64,000 nucleotides of DNA, taken from the NCBI RefSeq assembly GCF_030704535.1, contig NC_081821.1:7207001-7271000 (forward strand), in the 5' to 3' direction. The stretch comes from Vitis vinifera (Eukaryota > Streptophyta > Magnoliopsida > Vitales > Vitaceae). Below are positions 47,901-58,740 of the stretch, in pieces. Under the pieces are notes generated by a model that did not search any database, was not told the origin of the DNA, and was given only the letters and a program-made list of their open reading frames with translations. Made by a program: the position numbers and the translations under genes. Numbering within the stretch: position 1 is the stretch's first letter; every line of letters starts with the position of its first letter.

Positions 47901-48707
47901 ATTCAGAATCTATTCGAGTTTTCCATTTCAAATAACTCGTTCAGGCAAAGCGCGTTTCTTCAATTACTTTCAAAAGCGGACATATGTTGTAAAATGGGCA
48001 ACCAAAACAGTTAATTTCCAAAACAATCGAACTTCACAAAATCTGAAACAGCAACCACATAGAACAATGTATGCAAATTACAAAACTAAAGAAAAAACAC
48101 CCTTTATTCCAAGAGCAAAGCAAACAATTTGACAAAATACCATTAGACAGCCCCACATAGAGAAAAACGCATAAAAACTACCAAAAAAACTGAAACCAGA
48201 CCCTAAACCGCCAGAACCAAAGCAACCCATTCCGGGAAAACCCCCAACTCCACACCCAAGAAAAAACCTGACAAATGAACAGTAAAACACGAAAGAACGT
48301 TGAAATTACATTACCTTGGAGTAAGGAACAATGTGATCATAATCATGACAGAGACAACCAGGGCAACCAACAAGCTTCCGAAACACGATGTTGCCGAGGG
48401 GGTCTCGGCGCCATCGGTCCGGGTCTCGACCTTTGATTTTCTCCGCCTTTTCCCAGCACTGTTGCTTCACACTATATGGGAAACTTCTAGGGTTGAAGTT
48501 AGGGTTTGGGGAGATTTTGAGGTTGTCGAAGAGAGTGGCATCTTCGTCTTCAGTGATAAAGGGGGTGTCAAGAAGAGAGGTGGAGGAGGGTGAAAGCCTA
48601 GTAGTTGAGCGAGACCCAGATGGCCTTGGCTCGAACCCAGATGGCCCAATGGGTCGGTCCCTTGCTGGAGATGACCGGCTTCGTCTTCGCTCCTTGATTG
48701 GCCTCAT
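43379..48707 (-). CDS. HNH endonuclease domain protein
   Basis: A plant HNH-nuclease-fold protein of unknown biological role, similar from memory to Arabidopsis AT3G47490. Four exons on the minus strand: 48707-48315, 46945-46907 (only 39 bases), 43643-43559 and 43461-43379. All have GT-AG borders and fitting phases, giving 199 residues. The N-terminal 80 residues are Ser/Arg/Pro-rich and probably disordered. The domain starts at about 110 with a CPGC zinc pair (115-118). Then come CHDYDHIVPYSK with Asp124-His125, GGKSTLENCQVLQ with Asn139, and ATVNRSKGN with Asn148, the His-Asn-Asn core of HNH. Conserved SYCRVSGRDMDLLELSAYGNV and RRGQDSGGCTIQ follow. Start: the frame runs four codons upstream to a GTG, so the ATG at 48707 was taken. 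Intron 1 (1.4 kb) holds a truncated LINE; intron 2 (3.3 kb) holds a MITE and a (CA)n(TA)n tract. Confidence 0.93.
43752..43952. mobile_element. Tourist-like (PIF/Harbinger-type) MITE, 201 bp
   Basis: The ends are inverted repeats of about 33 bases: GGTAGTGTTTGTTTTTTGGC... and, reversed, GGTGGTGTTTGTTTTTTAGC.... TAA flanks both sides (43749-43751 and 43953-43955), the 3-bp target duplication expected of PIF/Harbinger elements. It has no coding capacity. It lies in intron 2 of the HNH gene, just right of exon 3. Confidence 0.88.
44916..44982. repeat. (CA)n(TA)n(TG)n compound microsatellite
   Basis: About twelve CA units, then about ten TA units, then TATGTATGTATGTGTGTATG. It lies in intron 2 of the HNH gene and would make a polymorphic marker. 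Confidence 0.95.
47387..47849 (-). mobile_element. 5'-truncated LINE (L1-like) insertion with 20-bp TSD
   Basis: The insert 47407-47829 (423 bp) is flanked by identical 20-base copies of GCTTTGTCCACATGCTCTAT (47387-47406 and 47830-47849). On the minus strand it codes the C-terminal tail of a plant L1-type ORF2 (reverse-transcriptase zinc-binding region): CSVRETLLSWQTSSVGKKHR, WKAAPLHIFWTVWKARNRLA and SLWSEAKLFIV. It then stops and ends in an A tract (T-run 47407 to about 47421 on +). Long target duplication, poly(A) end and 5' truncation are the signature of target-primed reverse transcription. It sits in intron 1 of the HNH gene, in that gene's sense orientation. It is too short to be active. 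Confidence 0.95.
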
Positions 48708-49544
48708 CTTCTCTCTCACTACATTTCTTCTCTCTCTCCCTCCTCCCCCAGTAAAGTCTCTCCAGCAAGGTCCATTAACGGATACGATTCTGCCATGTTA
48801 GCATTCGGAAAACTCGATATGGATCCTATTTTGCCACGTCAACATCCCTACTATGTCAGTAGCTGAATCTCTGCCTCTTTGGGCTGATGTGGCAGAAGGG
48901 TGGGCCAATTATATACAAAATAATTTTAAAATGGAGAAAAATTCGAATGTATTCGTTATGTGCTTTATTGAAGTAGGACTATTGAACGACATACAAGGAA
49001 ATGAAACTTGGATTTTAAAAAAATTGATTTACGTATAAAGAAATATGACCAAATATTCATCTTTTATTAATCATCATTTTTTTTAATGCTAAATTTGGAT
49101 CCCTTTGTGAAATTATGTGAAATTGTTTGCTAACTTGTCCTCCTCAAGCTACGATTTTGTATGGTATGTTCCTTCAAATTTAAAAGCTAAGTAAATTCCT
49201 CATTTCAATCCAATTTCAATATCACACTAAAGAGAATAACATTCACATGTCATATTCTCTTTGAAATTCCATAACTAAACCATCTTTGTAACAATAAGCA
49301 TAAACCCCATTGAATTGGTATAAGAGAATGTCATTTGCATCTTAAATCTTCTTTTGTAATCCATTGATTCTTCCAAGAGAAATAGACTATCATTGGCAAT
49401 AAGTTAATTGGAAATCATATATTAGTCAATTTGTTATAAAAAGAAAATAAAAGAAAAAGAAGAAGAAAGAATGAATAACAGATGAGGAGGAAATAATGAA
49501 TAAAATTGGGTTTTATGAAGCCACAATTTCCTTGAAACAAATTC
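48708..49544. promoter_or_regulatory. Upstream region of the HNH gene
   Basis: CT-rich stretches (TTCTTCTCTCTCTCCCTCCT at about 48724, on +) lie just upstream of the start codon and could be part of the 5' UTR. Beyond 48850 the sequence is AT-rich with no recognised feature. Confidence 0.35.
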
Positions 49545-49545
49545 G

Positions 49546-50637
49546 TAATGTTTTCAGAACTGACCCGATCATTAAACCGGAAAAGTTACCTGTTCACGAT
49601 TCACTAGTCGAACTAGCAGTAGAACCGTGGTTGAACCGATGACGTTATAAATACATATTTTATATATTATTAAAATTTTTAAAAATAATAAGTTTCATGT
49701 GAATTTTGATAGTATCTACTTTGTTTGTTGAGTTTTTTCATTTTTTATTTCTCCATCAAATTGTAAACAAAAATCATAATTTTCATTATAAAATTAAAGA
49801 ATCAAGTCATTAACAATTTAATTTTTTTTTTAAATTCAAATCATCGACAATTTATAAAAACCTTATATTAATTTAGAGAATCAAGTTATCAATAATTTAA
49901 AAAAAATCAAAGAATTAAAAATTTTGAAATTTCTTACAATTTTTTTTTTTAAAATGAGAAATTTACTATAAAATCAAATATTTATTTTAAATTTAAAAAT
50001 TAGAATTTCATTTGAAAATCAACAAAAATTTCAATAAATTAAAATTTCAATGTGCAATAAAAAAAAATTATAAAAGTTAAATATTAAAAGATTAAATATA
50101 AAACATAAAAATTAATTAAATTTTTTTTTAAATGGGAGTTTAAGATTTTAGTTTCACCAGCTTGTCGGCAGTAGAAAGGCGTGCCGCCGGCGGGTGGAGC
50201 TGGTTCGAGGGGCTGGGGCAAAGAGTGGTTTTCTGTGTGTGTGGGGGGGGAGGGGCTCGTCGGCGGCAGGTGGCTAGCCGGCCTGTTGCTGGAGCTGGGG
50301 CGACACAGTACAGATCGCTGTTTGGCGGCATGCGGGCCGCCGACCTGCTGCTGGAACTGCGGCGCCACGAGGGTTGGTTTGTTTGGAGAACCGACCATTT
50401 TGATGATGGAACTGCTGTTGCTGGAACCTGCTGTTGGAACTGCTGCTGCAAGTGTAAAAAAAAAAAAAAAGGTTGAACCGTCCGGTTCGTCAGTCGGCCG
50501 CCGGTCCACCCGATCCGATTCCGGTTCAACCAAATTCCGATCCAATTCACCGGACCGGACCGGACCAGACCAAAACCATGACTGCCAGCGGTTGGACCAG
50601 TCGGACCGGCCGATCCGGTTCAGTTTTTAAAACCATA
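49546..50637. mobile_element. Non-autonomous element with GTTTT-n-AGAACTGA ends
   Basis: The left end reads AATGTTTTCAGAACTGACCC and the reverse complement of the right end reads ATGGTTTTAAAAACTGAACC; both continue into AACCGG/GGTTGAACCG-rich DNA. The 1.1-kb interior is non-coding: AT-rich on the left (49650-50140), then GC-rich (50150-50620) with repeated GCTGGAACTGC and CCGGTTCAACC/GGACCGGACC motifs. No target duplication could be fixed, so the class is open (hAT or Mutator derivatives are the likeliest). Open frames at 50084-50630 come from the GC-rich part and show no domain. A fragment of the same family lies near 63000-63118. Confidence 0.6.
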
Positions 50638-50911
50638 CAAATTCGTCTTCTCCGTTGGTATTTTGAAAATTGCAAGGCGTTTGTCTCCCAATATAAAATG
50701 GTCTTTGAGTGGCAACAACAACACTTTCCAACCACTCCCTATAAACTGAATTGTTTCTAACTCTATCACAACGTAAAAAATGAAGGAAGGTTTTGATGAC
50801 TTTAACGCCAAAATTCAAGAATTTAACCTCTTCGAAAAAAAGTCACAATCTCCCACAAGGGGAAAAGAGACCTTTAAATTTCAAGAAACCAAAAAAGTTT
50901 TGACTTCTTAA

Positions 50912-51223
50912 GGCTATGTTTGGTTCCCGAAAAACATAAGGGAAAATGCGATGGAAAAAAAATAGAAAGGAAAAATGAAAGAAAAGAAAAAACGAGGGAA
51001 AATAAAAATGAATTTAAAATCAATGAATTATTTTTACATGCTACTTCAAACTTATTTTACTTATTTTCACTTTCCAATATAAAGATTAAATAATTTGAAA
51101 ATATATAAATTTTTAATTAATTTTACTTGTATATTATTTTCTATAAGACAACCAAACATGAAAAAATTATTTTTTTAGTATTTTTTTTTCTTTCCTTAAT
51201 ACTTTCTGGGACCAAACATAACC
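50912..51223. mobile_element. Tourist-like MITE, 312 bp
   Basis: The left end (GGCTATGTTTGGTTCCCGAA) and the reversed right end (GGTTATGTTTGGTCCCAGAA) are imperfect inverted repeats. TAA flanks on both sides (50909-50911, 51224-51226). The interior is A-rich and non-coding. Confidence 0.82.
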
Positions 51224-53135
51224 TAAGACTTTTAGGTTTTTGAAAATGGCCAAATTTATTCACTCATTTAATGTACTCACTCATTTTATAACATTAGTAT
51301 CCATCAATTCTGATCAAGAAATATTTAAAACAAGTATTCATATTTTTTCGCTTTTACAAGCAACTTCATTTTTTAGTTTCCCCTTCTAAAAGACGTCCAT
51401 TCATTTCCTCTTATCAACTTCACTTAATTTGACCTTAATAACCCCTTCATTACAAACACCCCTTTGATGTAATTGGAATGATTGGTATTTTTTATTTTTT
51501 CATCCCTAAAAAATTGAGATATATCATAACAGGAGTTTATTTCTATATTTATAGTTTGATTCAGTTCCTATAAATAATACATATAAATTCACATCAATTC
51601 CTCTATGATTCTCAAATTAACCAAACGCAATGATATAAATAAAATGATATAATTTGACCTTAAACTCTTGTTTTTGTAGGAAAAAATGATTGTGTTAGGT
51701 TGACTCGAAAACAAAAAGGAAGAGAAATCAATGGAGTGGGGTTTGGGGAGTTGGATAACGTCAGCAGTGAAAACGTCAAGGCACATTACGAATAAATACA
51801 TTGACGGGAATCAACGCCTCGTGGCATCCGTGTGAACTCCACCACCGCAGCTACTCGCCTCTCTTTTAATTTAAAAATATTTGTGGAAAGGAACGTCATA
51901 ATCTCAGATTTACAAAAACAACCTGCATTGTTCGAAATTATAAATACAACTTTAATTTGTCATTTTTTTTAAATATCCATACAAAAAAAAATCAAAATAT
52001 TTCCAATTTTAAAAAACTAACACCCCATGTTATGTTATATCATAAAAGATTTGATGCAAAATGGATATAAAAATTTTCAATCAAATGTTTTTTTCTTAGT
52101 GTTTGAGTGACATCTCGTATAAGAAAAAATTTGAAACGATATATATATATATATATATGCAAGATATTACAAATGATATCAAGTCGATCTTAGAACCTAG
52201 TGTGAAGTTTGTTTGACCCTGTAATGAGAATTTGTTTGACGTTATATTTGTATATGAGATGTTTGTTATACCCTATATAACATAAAGGGAAAGTTTTTTA
52301 TGCTATATATGTATAAGTTCTTATTAATTTCGTGTACGCATTTTGAAAACGTGATAACCCTTTTTGGTGCGGGTAGTTATTAGGTTGGAGAGAAATTAAA
52401 ATTGATAAACACTATAAAAAAAAAATCCAGATGAGTGTGAATCCCGATCATTTTCATTATTAATTTATTTGTTAGCAAATTAGTTGCAACTAATCAAGTT
52501 TTGGAAGTCTTGTGCTAACTCATTTGTTTGGCTCTATCTTTTAGACCTTGACTTGTTCTGCACTCTTACCATTTTTTAGAGCTTTAAATACGACATATTG
52601 TAGTTAACGTTTTTTAAATTGGATATGTTTGATATCATTCATGTTTTAAAAAATCAGAAAATATTAATAAGTTTTAGATAAAATAGCATGTAAATATATT
52701 TTTATATATTCTAATTTTTATATAAAAAATTTTAAAGATAAAATAAGAAAATATTTTAAAATTTTAAATTATTTAGGATATTAATAATAAAAGGAGAACA
52801 TAAAAGGAAAGGAGAATATAGAAGGACTTTAGGATGTCATGGATATTAATAATCAAGGAAGACTGAGACCCGAGGAAACGTGTAAACTCCTTTCCGTAAA
52901 CTTAGAGTTGGTGCTTCGTCGTGGGGAATTTCCCAGAAAAGACCAGGAAAGATTGAAAAACTGTAAGAAAAGGCCAGCAGAGGGTTCGCTGGAAAGTTTT
53001 GTGAAGCTTGGATGTATTTTCTCCTCATTTACAGATTTGCCTTCATATAACATCGACGCCTCTGCAGTCCTCACTTAACCCATCCACGCCTCTGCTTTTC
53101 TCCTGTCAGTCCTCTGCTTTTTTCTCAGTTTTACA
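51224..53135. other. Upstream region of the EF-hand gene
   Basis: No gene was recognised. An (AT)n tract lies at about 52140-52158. An open frame at 52839-53078 (79 codons, ending just before the EF-hand gene) has no recognisable motif and is more likely chance or an upstream frame in the 5' UTR. Confidence 0.4.
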
Positions 53136-53726
53136 ATGGAGAAGACGACTCTTTTTCACTGCCTTATCAAGAAGATGACAGTGGGGAACAAGACCAACCC
53201 CATGTTGTTTCTCTCCATCCTATTGTTTCTCGTTGCTCTCGACTGGTTCATTACATTTTTAGACTTTTGTTTAAGCGTTCGGGACTTGCTTCAAACCTGT
53301 ATTGCCTTCATTTCCAGGGCACGGGGAGCCTGTGCTGGTTGCAGCAGCAGCTCCAGCTTACAGCCTAATGAAAATGCGGATGATGATGATGATGGTGAAC
53401 TGCTGGCGAGAGGAGATTTAGAAATGGTGATGGAGAAGCTGGGATTTCACTGTGACCCAGATGAGGAACTGGGCTCAAGTCAGTTTGCTCTGCTGTTTGA
53501 GGAAGAGCCCAGTATTGGGGAAGTGAAGGAAGCATTTCAAGTTTTTGATGAGAACAGGGATGGATATGTTGATGCAGGGGAGTTGAATAAAGTCCTTCGT
53601 ACACTGGGGTTTGTGCTAGCTTCTGAGGTGGAATGCGAGAAAATGATTCAAGCTTTTGATGATGATGGAGATGGCAGAATAGACTTCGATGAATTCACGA
53701 AACTCGTGGAGAAGAGTTTCTGCTAA
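53136..53726 (+). CDS. CML47: Membrane-anchored EF-hand calcium-binding protein (CML-like)
   Basis: An intronless gene for a 196-residue calmodulin-like protein. A hydrophobic segment at about 22-45 (PMLFLSILLFLVALDWFITF) can act as a signal anchor, followed by an acidic linker (ENADDDDDGE, about 79-88). Two canonical EF-hands follow at the C-terminus: loop 1 DENRDGYVDAGE (138-149) and loop 2 DDDGDGRIDFDE (175-186). Both keep acidic residues at positions 1, 3 or 5, and 12, so calcium binding is expected. The N-terminal EF pair of calmodulin is missing. The layout matches the CML45/46/47 group; by position beside the HNH and CDF genes it corresponds to Arabidopsis AT3G47480 (CML47), recalled from memory. 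A role as a calcium sensor is inferred; partners are unknown. It starts at the first ATG after a CT-rich 5' leader. Confidence 0.9.
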   Translation: MEKTTLFHCLIKKMTVGNKTNPMLFLSILLFLVALDWFITFLDFCLSVRDLLQTCIAFISRARGACAGCSSSSSLQPNENADDDDDGELLARGDLEMVMEKLGFHCDPDEELGSSQFALLFEEEPSIGEVKEAFQVFDENRDGYVDAGELNKVLRTLGFVLASEVECEKMIQAFDDDGDGRIDFDEFTKLVEKSFC

Positions 53727-55090
53727 GGCTAATTAAGTAGCCGAGTTCCTCCATCTTCATCCTGCAACCCCAAATAAACATAAATAATTTGAGCTGGAGA
53801 AGAGTTTCGAAACCCAAACGGGAGACAGCTCGATGTTCAGTTCTGTGAGCCACCATCCTTGAAGATACCTGGAGTTCGCCAACAATTGCATTGATCAGAT
53901 TTTATTTTTTTTTGGAACTCTGATGTTAATCTGTAAAAAGAGGAAACATCTTTTGTTTCTGAGATGCTTCCTTATCAGTGTTCCTCATCAGTGTTTTTTT
54001 TTTTTCTCTAAAATTAATAATGTTTATGCAGCATGGCAATTTTGATAAAGCACCAAATTTTATCAAACAGAGCAACCATCGTACTGAATAACATGAAAGA
54101 GCAGAGACGTTTGGTTAAGTGCCAGCTTCATAAAGAGCTGAAAATCTAGAATATTTAGTGGGCTAAATGCCCCTACTCATCAGTGATAATGTTGAATTGA
54201 GATGGAGATTCAGAGAGAAGAGCAACATATATGGATTTCTGGCTCTCTGAACAAAATATTAAAGCAGTAGAAGAGAATGATAGCCTAAATACTGATGAAA
54301 GTTAAATGACCAAACTGACAAACTTGTGTCTGTAATGCCCAGTCCTGGACCCAAAATCAAACAAAATAATCGAAAAGAAGTAAGAACCAAACGACCGAAA
54401 AGGTACTCGAGCACAGAGAAATTTTGAAGTAGAAAAAGAGGCAAAGAGTATGGGCCAAAGACATCCATGCTTTACCAGTCAAACCAATTAAAAAAGAGCG
54501 AGAGAAAAAGAAAAAGCTTGCATGTGGCGCGCCTTGTTCACTGTTTCAAGATCTGGACACTATCGTGTATCTCGAGTACGGATTGCAATTAGGATCACGA
54601 TTTTATAGAGTTTGAAATTTAAATAAATGTATTTGAAATATTCTTTTAAAATTTAAATAAATAGTTTAAATTTGGAACTCCGAAATTGTGTAAAATTATT
54701 TTTTATTTTTTTATTTTTTAATATAATAACAATAATAATAATAATAATAATAATGATATACATTTTAATAAAATAAGTTATAAAATTTATAATATTTTAA
54801 TTATTTATAAAATATATTTCTTTTAAATGTAATTTAAATTTTTTTAATTTTTTTAATTTAGAAATTTTTCAAAAAAAAGTAATATTTGCCCCACTTCTTT
54901 TAATTTTAAAAATGGGACATGATGAAAATTATTGTAAATAAATAAGATAGAGTTAGAATGAGGGAGACCAATCCCAACTTTGATGCATTGTCATATCTAC
55001 TCTTGTGTTATTATAATTTTTAAATTTTTTTTTTCATTTTTTGAATATTCTTAACCTCTAAATTACTTATGAATCTAATTTAAATACACC
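53727..55090. other. 3' flank and AT-rich spacer
   Basis: Probable 3' UTR of the EF-hand gene to about 54000, then AT-rich spacer. An (AAT)n microsatellite is at about 54724-54756. No gene was recognised. Confidence 0.5.
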
Positions 55091-55700
55091 AATAACCCAT
55101 AACATTTTCAATCTAGGTTTGGTCGTTTGAGTCATTTTGATGGAGATAACTCGTACTAAACTTGTCCAATTGTCATTCTTATTCTCATGTTATTATTATT
55201 TTTTTCCTTTTTTGAACATTCTGGGTCTCTAAATTACTTTGTGAATCTATCCTCTAACTTTTTTTTTTTTTTTACAATAAATACTTATCAAAAATTACAT
55301 AAATGATAAGTCATAAACACCAACAACTCATAGCATTTTCAATCTGTATAGTTCGTTTGAGTTGTTTTGATAGAGATAACCCGTCTTGAACATGTCCTGT
55401 TGCAATTCCTATTCTTATGTTTTTTTATAAAAAAAATTTAATTTTTTTCTCTTTTTGAACATTTTTGCCCCCTAATATGAATCCTTTTTTTTTTTCTCGA
55501 TAAATAGTTATCATAAATGATATAAAATGATGAGTCATACACACCAATAACCCATATCATTTTCAATTTGGGTAGCTAGTTTGAGTCGTTTCAAAGTCAA
55601 ATCAAATAGAAACCACTAGGTAACGTGGTTAGGCCATCTACTATTTGAATAAGACAATTTACATGAACCGGGCCAATACAAAGTACAAATATTATCATTA
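55091..55700. repeat. Degenerate tandem repeat, ~226-bp unit
   Basis: CATTTTCAATCT marks equivalent points near 55105, 55333 and 55558 (steps of 228 and 225). Each is followed by GGT-GTTTGAGT-TTTTGATGGAGATAAC-type sequence. Copies are old and diverged. The final part is repeated again at 58585-58740. Confidence 0.75.
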
Positions 55701-56434
55701 TGTATAACATTTTTAATGGAGAATTGTGTTTTCGATCCAACTAAATTTGATAATTGAGGTAAGGTTCTACTATCACCCATAATTAAACTCAAAATTCAAT
55801 GAAAGAGTAGAATTTGAGAGGAAATATATTTCCTTTAAAAAATCTGATGATTTCTTGACTATTAAATGAAAAAGCTAATTGGTCACCCCAACCTTCTCAT
55901 TCTCTTTTTTGACTCTTTCACTATATTTCACCTAATTATTAGTGGAACCAATTTTAATAATTTCCCAATCATTTTTTTCCAACAAATTTAGTATAAGAGA
56001 TAAATGGTTAAAAATTATTATTATCAAATGCATTTTTGAAGTAAATAATTTTTAAATATTCATAAATATTATTCTTTTTTCAAACTTACATAATATATAA
56101 TAAATATTATTCTTTATTTCAAACTTATATTATTTCTCATATATATTAAACAATTTTTAAACACCTCATAAAATATTAGTATTCTTTGTTTGTTCCAACT
56201 TGCAAATTATACATCATCAATTTTTTTTTCAAACTTATAGAACATATAATAAATATTTTTTAAATACCTTAACAAATTTTGTTTTTATTTTTTACTTACA
56301 AAATAATAAACATGTTGTACATTATTTATCATAAGTCTTAATGGCATAGTTTGGTTAAAAAAAAAAAAAAAAAAAACTATCGACATCCTAATGTCAAACT
56401 CAAATGGTTTAAAAATCGTATAAAACCTATTAGG

Positions 56435-57570
56435 AATCTTGTACATTCTTATACACTTGACACATTTTCCTTATACAATTAGTATAATTTTGCATAGTGA
56501 TGCAAATTCTATATTCTTTTTAAATTATGTGTCCATATAGAAGTATTAACTATGTTTTCAATGATTTGGTTGAGAAAATGGTGGATGACTTATGGTCAAA
56601 AAAATTTCCTCAAACATGGAAAATCATTGGAATTTCCATATGGGAGTTAAATAAAAGGCATGACATGGGTATACAATCTTTGGGCGATAAGGAAAATAAA
56701 TGAGTGGTTCAAAATTGATTGAAATCTTTCACAAATGGTAATCTTGTACACTTAGTATATTTCCCTTGTACAATTAGTGTAATACCCTTGTACAGTGACA
56801 CAAATTCCATATCCCTCCTAAATTATGCGTTTACATGAGTATGTTAACCATGTTCCAATGGTTTGGTTAAGAAAATGTTAGATAACTTAGGTGGTGTTTG
56901 TTTTTTTGGTTTTTTGCTTAAAGCAATTTAGTTTTAGAATTTAGGTTGTTTGTTTTTCTACTTTTTCATGACTTATTATAAACTTTTTACTAAATAGAAA
57001 AAGCCAAAATATGTAACTTTTTTCTAACTAAAAAAAATAACATATTGGTTTTTTTTTTTTTTTTTACTTTTTAATACTTAATAGAAATAAAATACTATAA
57101 AAACAAACAACCTAATGTTTAACACTATTAAACATTAATGTTCTATTTAGAATTAAGTAAAAAAACAAACACCTTCTTAGAGTCAAATATCTTTTCCCCA
57201 GACATCATTATTGGATAAACACATTGGAATTTTTATGAGAGTTAAATAAAGTGTATGACATGAGTATACAATTCGTAGGTGACAAAGAAAATAAAAATAA
57301 GTGGTTTCGAATTAATTGAAATATTTCACAAATGGTAATCTCTCTTATACACTTAATACATTTTCCTTGTATAGTTAATGTAATACCCTTATTCAGTGGT
57401 ACGAATTTCATATATCTCATAAGTTGTGTTCACATATGTGTGTTAACCATATTTCCAATGATTTAATTGAGAAAATGGTGAATGACTTAGGGTCAATTTT
57501 TTTTCCTCATATATCATTACTGTAAAAAGTATCGGAATTTCCATAGAGAAATAAAGTGTATAATTTAGGG
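56435..57570. repeat. Tandem array, ~305-bp unit, three copies, split by a MITE
   Basis: Equivalent points (CTTGTACAxTTxxTATxxACTT...CAATTAGTGTAAT) lie at about 56440, 56744 and 57340. The steps are 304 and 596; removing the 290 bases added by the MITE insertion gives 306. Each unit ends ...GAAATCTTTCACAAATGGTAA. Copies are diverged by eye. Confidence 0.85.
56890..57176. mobile_element. Tourist-like MITE, 287 bp, inside the tandem array
   Basis: It begins GGTGGTGTTTGTTTTTTTGG and ends ACAAACACCTTC, with TTA on both sides (56887-56889, 57177-57179). Sister repeat copies read GATGACTTA-(T/G)GGTCAA without a break, which proves the empty site. The ends resemble those of the MITE at 43752-43952, so both belong to related families. 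Confidence 0.9.
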
Positions 57571-58740
57571 TCAAACTCTTTTAAGTTTTTTTATTGTTTT
57601 TCATATAAAAAAAAATGGTACTAAATAAGGTTTTCAATTTTCATTTTTAAAATAGTTTTCAATTTTCAATTAAACATATTTTCAAAAAGAGACAATATAG
57701 AAAATAAAAATTATTTTAAAAAATGGAAAAAGAGTAAAAATCAGAAAAATATTTATGAACCAAACTCAAACATAATTTATATAGATTTTAACTACTAGTT
57801 TTCATTTAAAATGAGCAAATATACATTTCAACCCATTATATAAGAAAAATTTAATCTCTACCATGTAATGATATAATTCATTTCTAAAATTAAATCATAT
57901 GAAAACATTTCAATTGTATATTTAAAATAAAAACTCTCCATCCATACTCTTTCTTTCTTTTTCTTTTCCTTTTTTATTTTATAAATTTTTAATTAATTTA
58001 AATTATTAAAAAAATATTTAGTAAACAAATTTGCAACATTTCATATAATTTATTAATAAAAGTCATGTTCAAAAAGTTATTAAAATAAGGAAGAAAAAAG
58101 ATTAAAAAAATTTTAACTTTTTATTTTATAATAGTAAAAAAAAACTTTAAGATACTTTTTAGTATAAAAGAAAAGAAAATAGTGAATATATTTATTTTAA
58201 ATAATGTTTTAATCATTAAATTATTTACTTCTAAAATGTAAAAGATAATTTTTATTTATTTAAATTAACATTTGTTTAGAAAGTATTTTCCAAAATAGTT
58301 TTTGAATCATTAATATATTTTTTATTTATTTAATTTTAAAATAAAAAAAACAATGTTGATTTTTCAATTATTTATAAATTTTTAAAAAAAAAACAATGAA
58401 AAATTCAAAAATGGTTAAATAAGAGAGAATTTGATGGTAGTGGCATGTGAAGAATGACAAAATAAAAACAAAAATGAGTTAAAAAAGTATTTTTGTCAAT
58501 TACTATCTCATATCCTTGTAATCAATTGTGGGTAATAGGAGGATCTTAACTCAATTATCAAGTCGGCCAAAAACACAATTCTCCATATTTTGTTTGAATC
58601 TGGGTAGCTCATTTGAATTGTTTTTAGGTTAAATCAAATAAAAACCATTGAAAACATGGTTGGGTCATCTACTCTTTAATTAAGACAGTTTACATGAACC
58701 GGCCAACACAAAGTACAAACATTATCATTATCATTATGTT

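Larger units (their letters stand above)
55716..58586. mobile_element. Possible 2.9-kb terminal-inverted-repeat element
   Basis: 55716-55788 (ATGGAGAATTGTGTTTTCGA, later TTGATAATTGAGGTAAGGTT) is the imperfect inverted copy of 58522-58586, about 65-70 bases long. The outer flanks (about 55551-55715 and 58585-58740) are direct repeats of each other, so either an element sits inside a repeat unit or the flanks belong to it. Inside are a 305-bp tandem array, a MITE and AT-rich DNA; no transposase was seen. No clear short target duplication was found. Confidence 0.5.

Noticed and set aside
48388..48801. 137-codon plus-strand frame over HNH exon 1
   Set aside because: Antisense to a supported coding exon; Ser/Leu-rich by reflection of the Arg/Ser-rich HNH N-terminus.
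50084..50760. Frames of 95-153 codons in the GC-rich element
   Set aside because: Both strands are open in several frames, with low-complexity Gln/Ser/Pro or Gly/Arg content; the context is a transposon.
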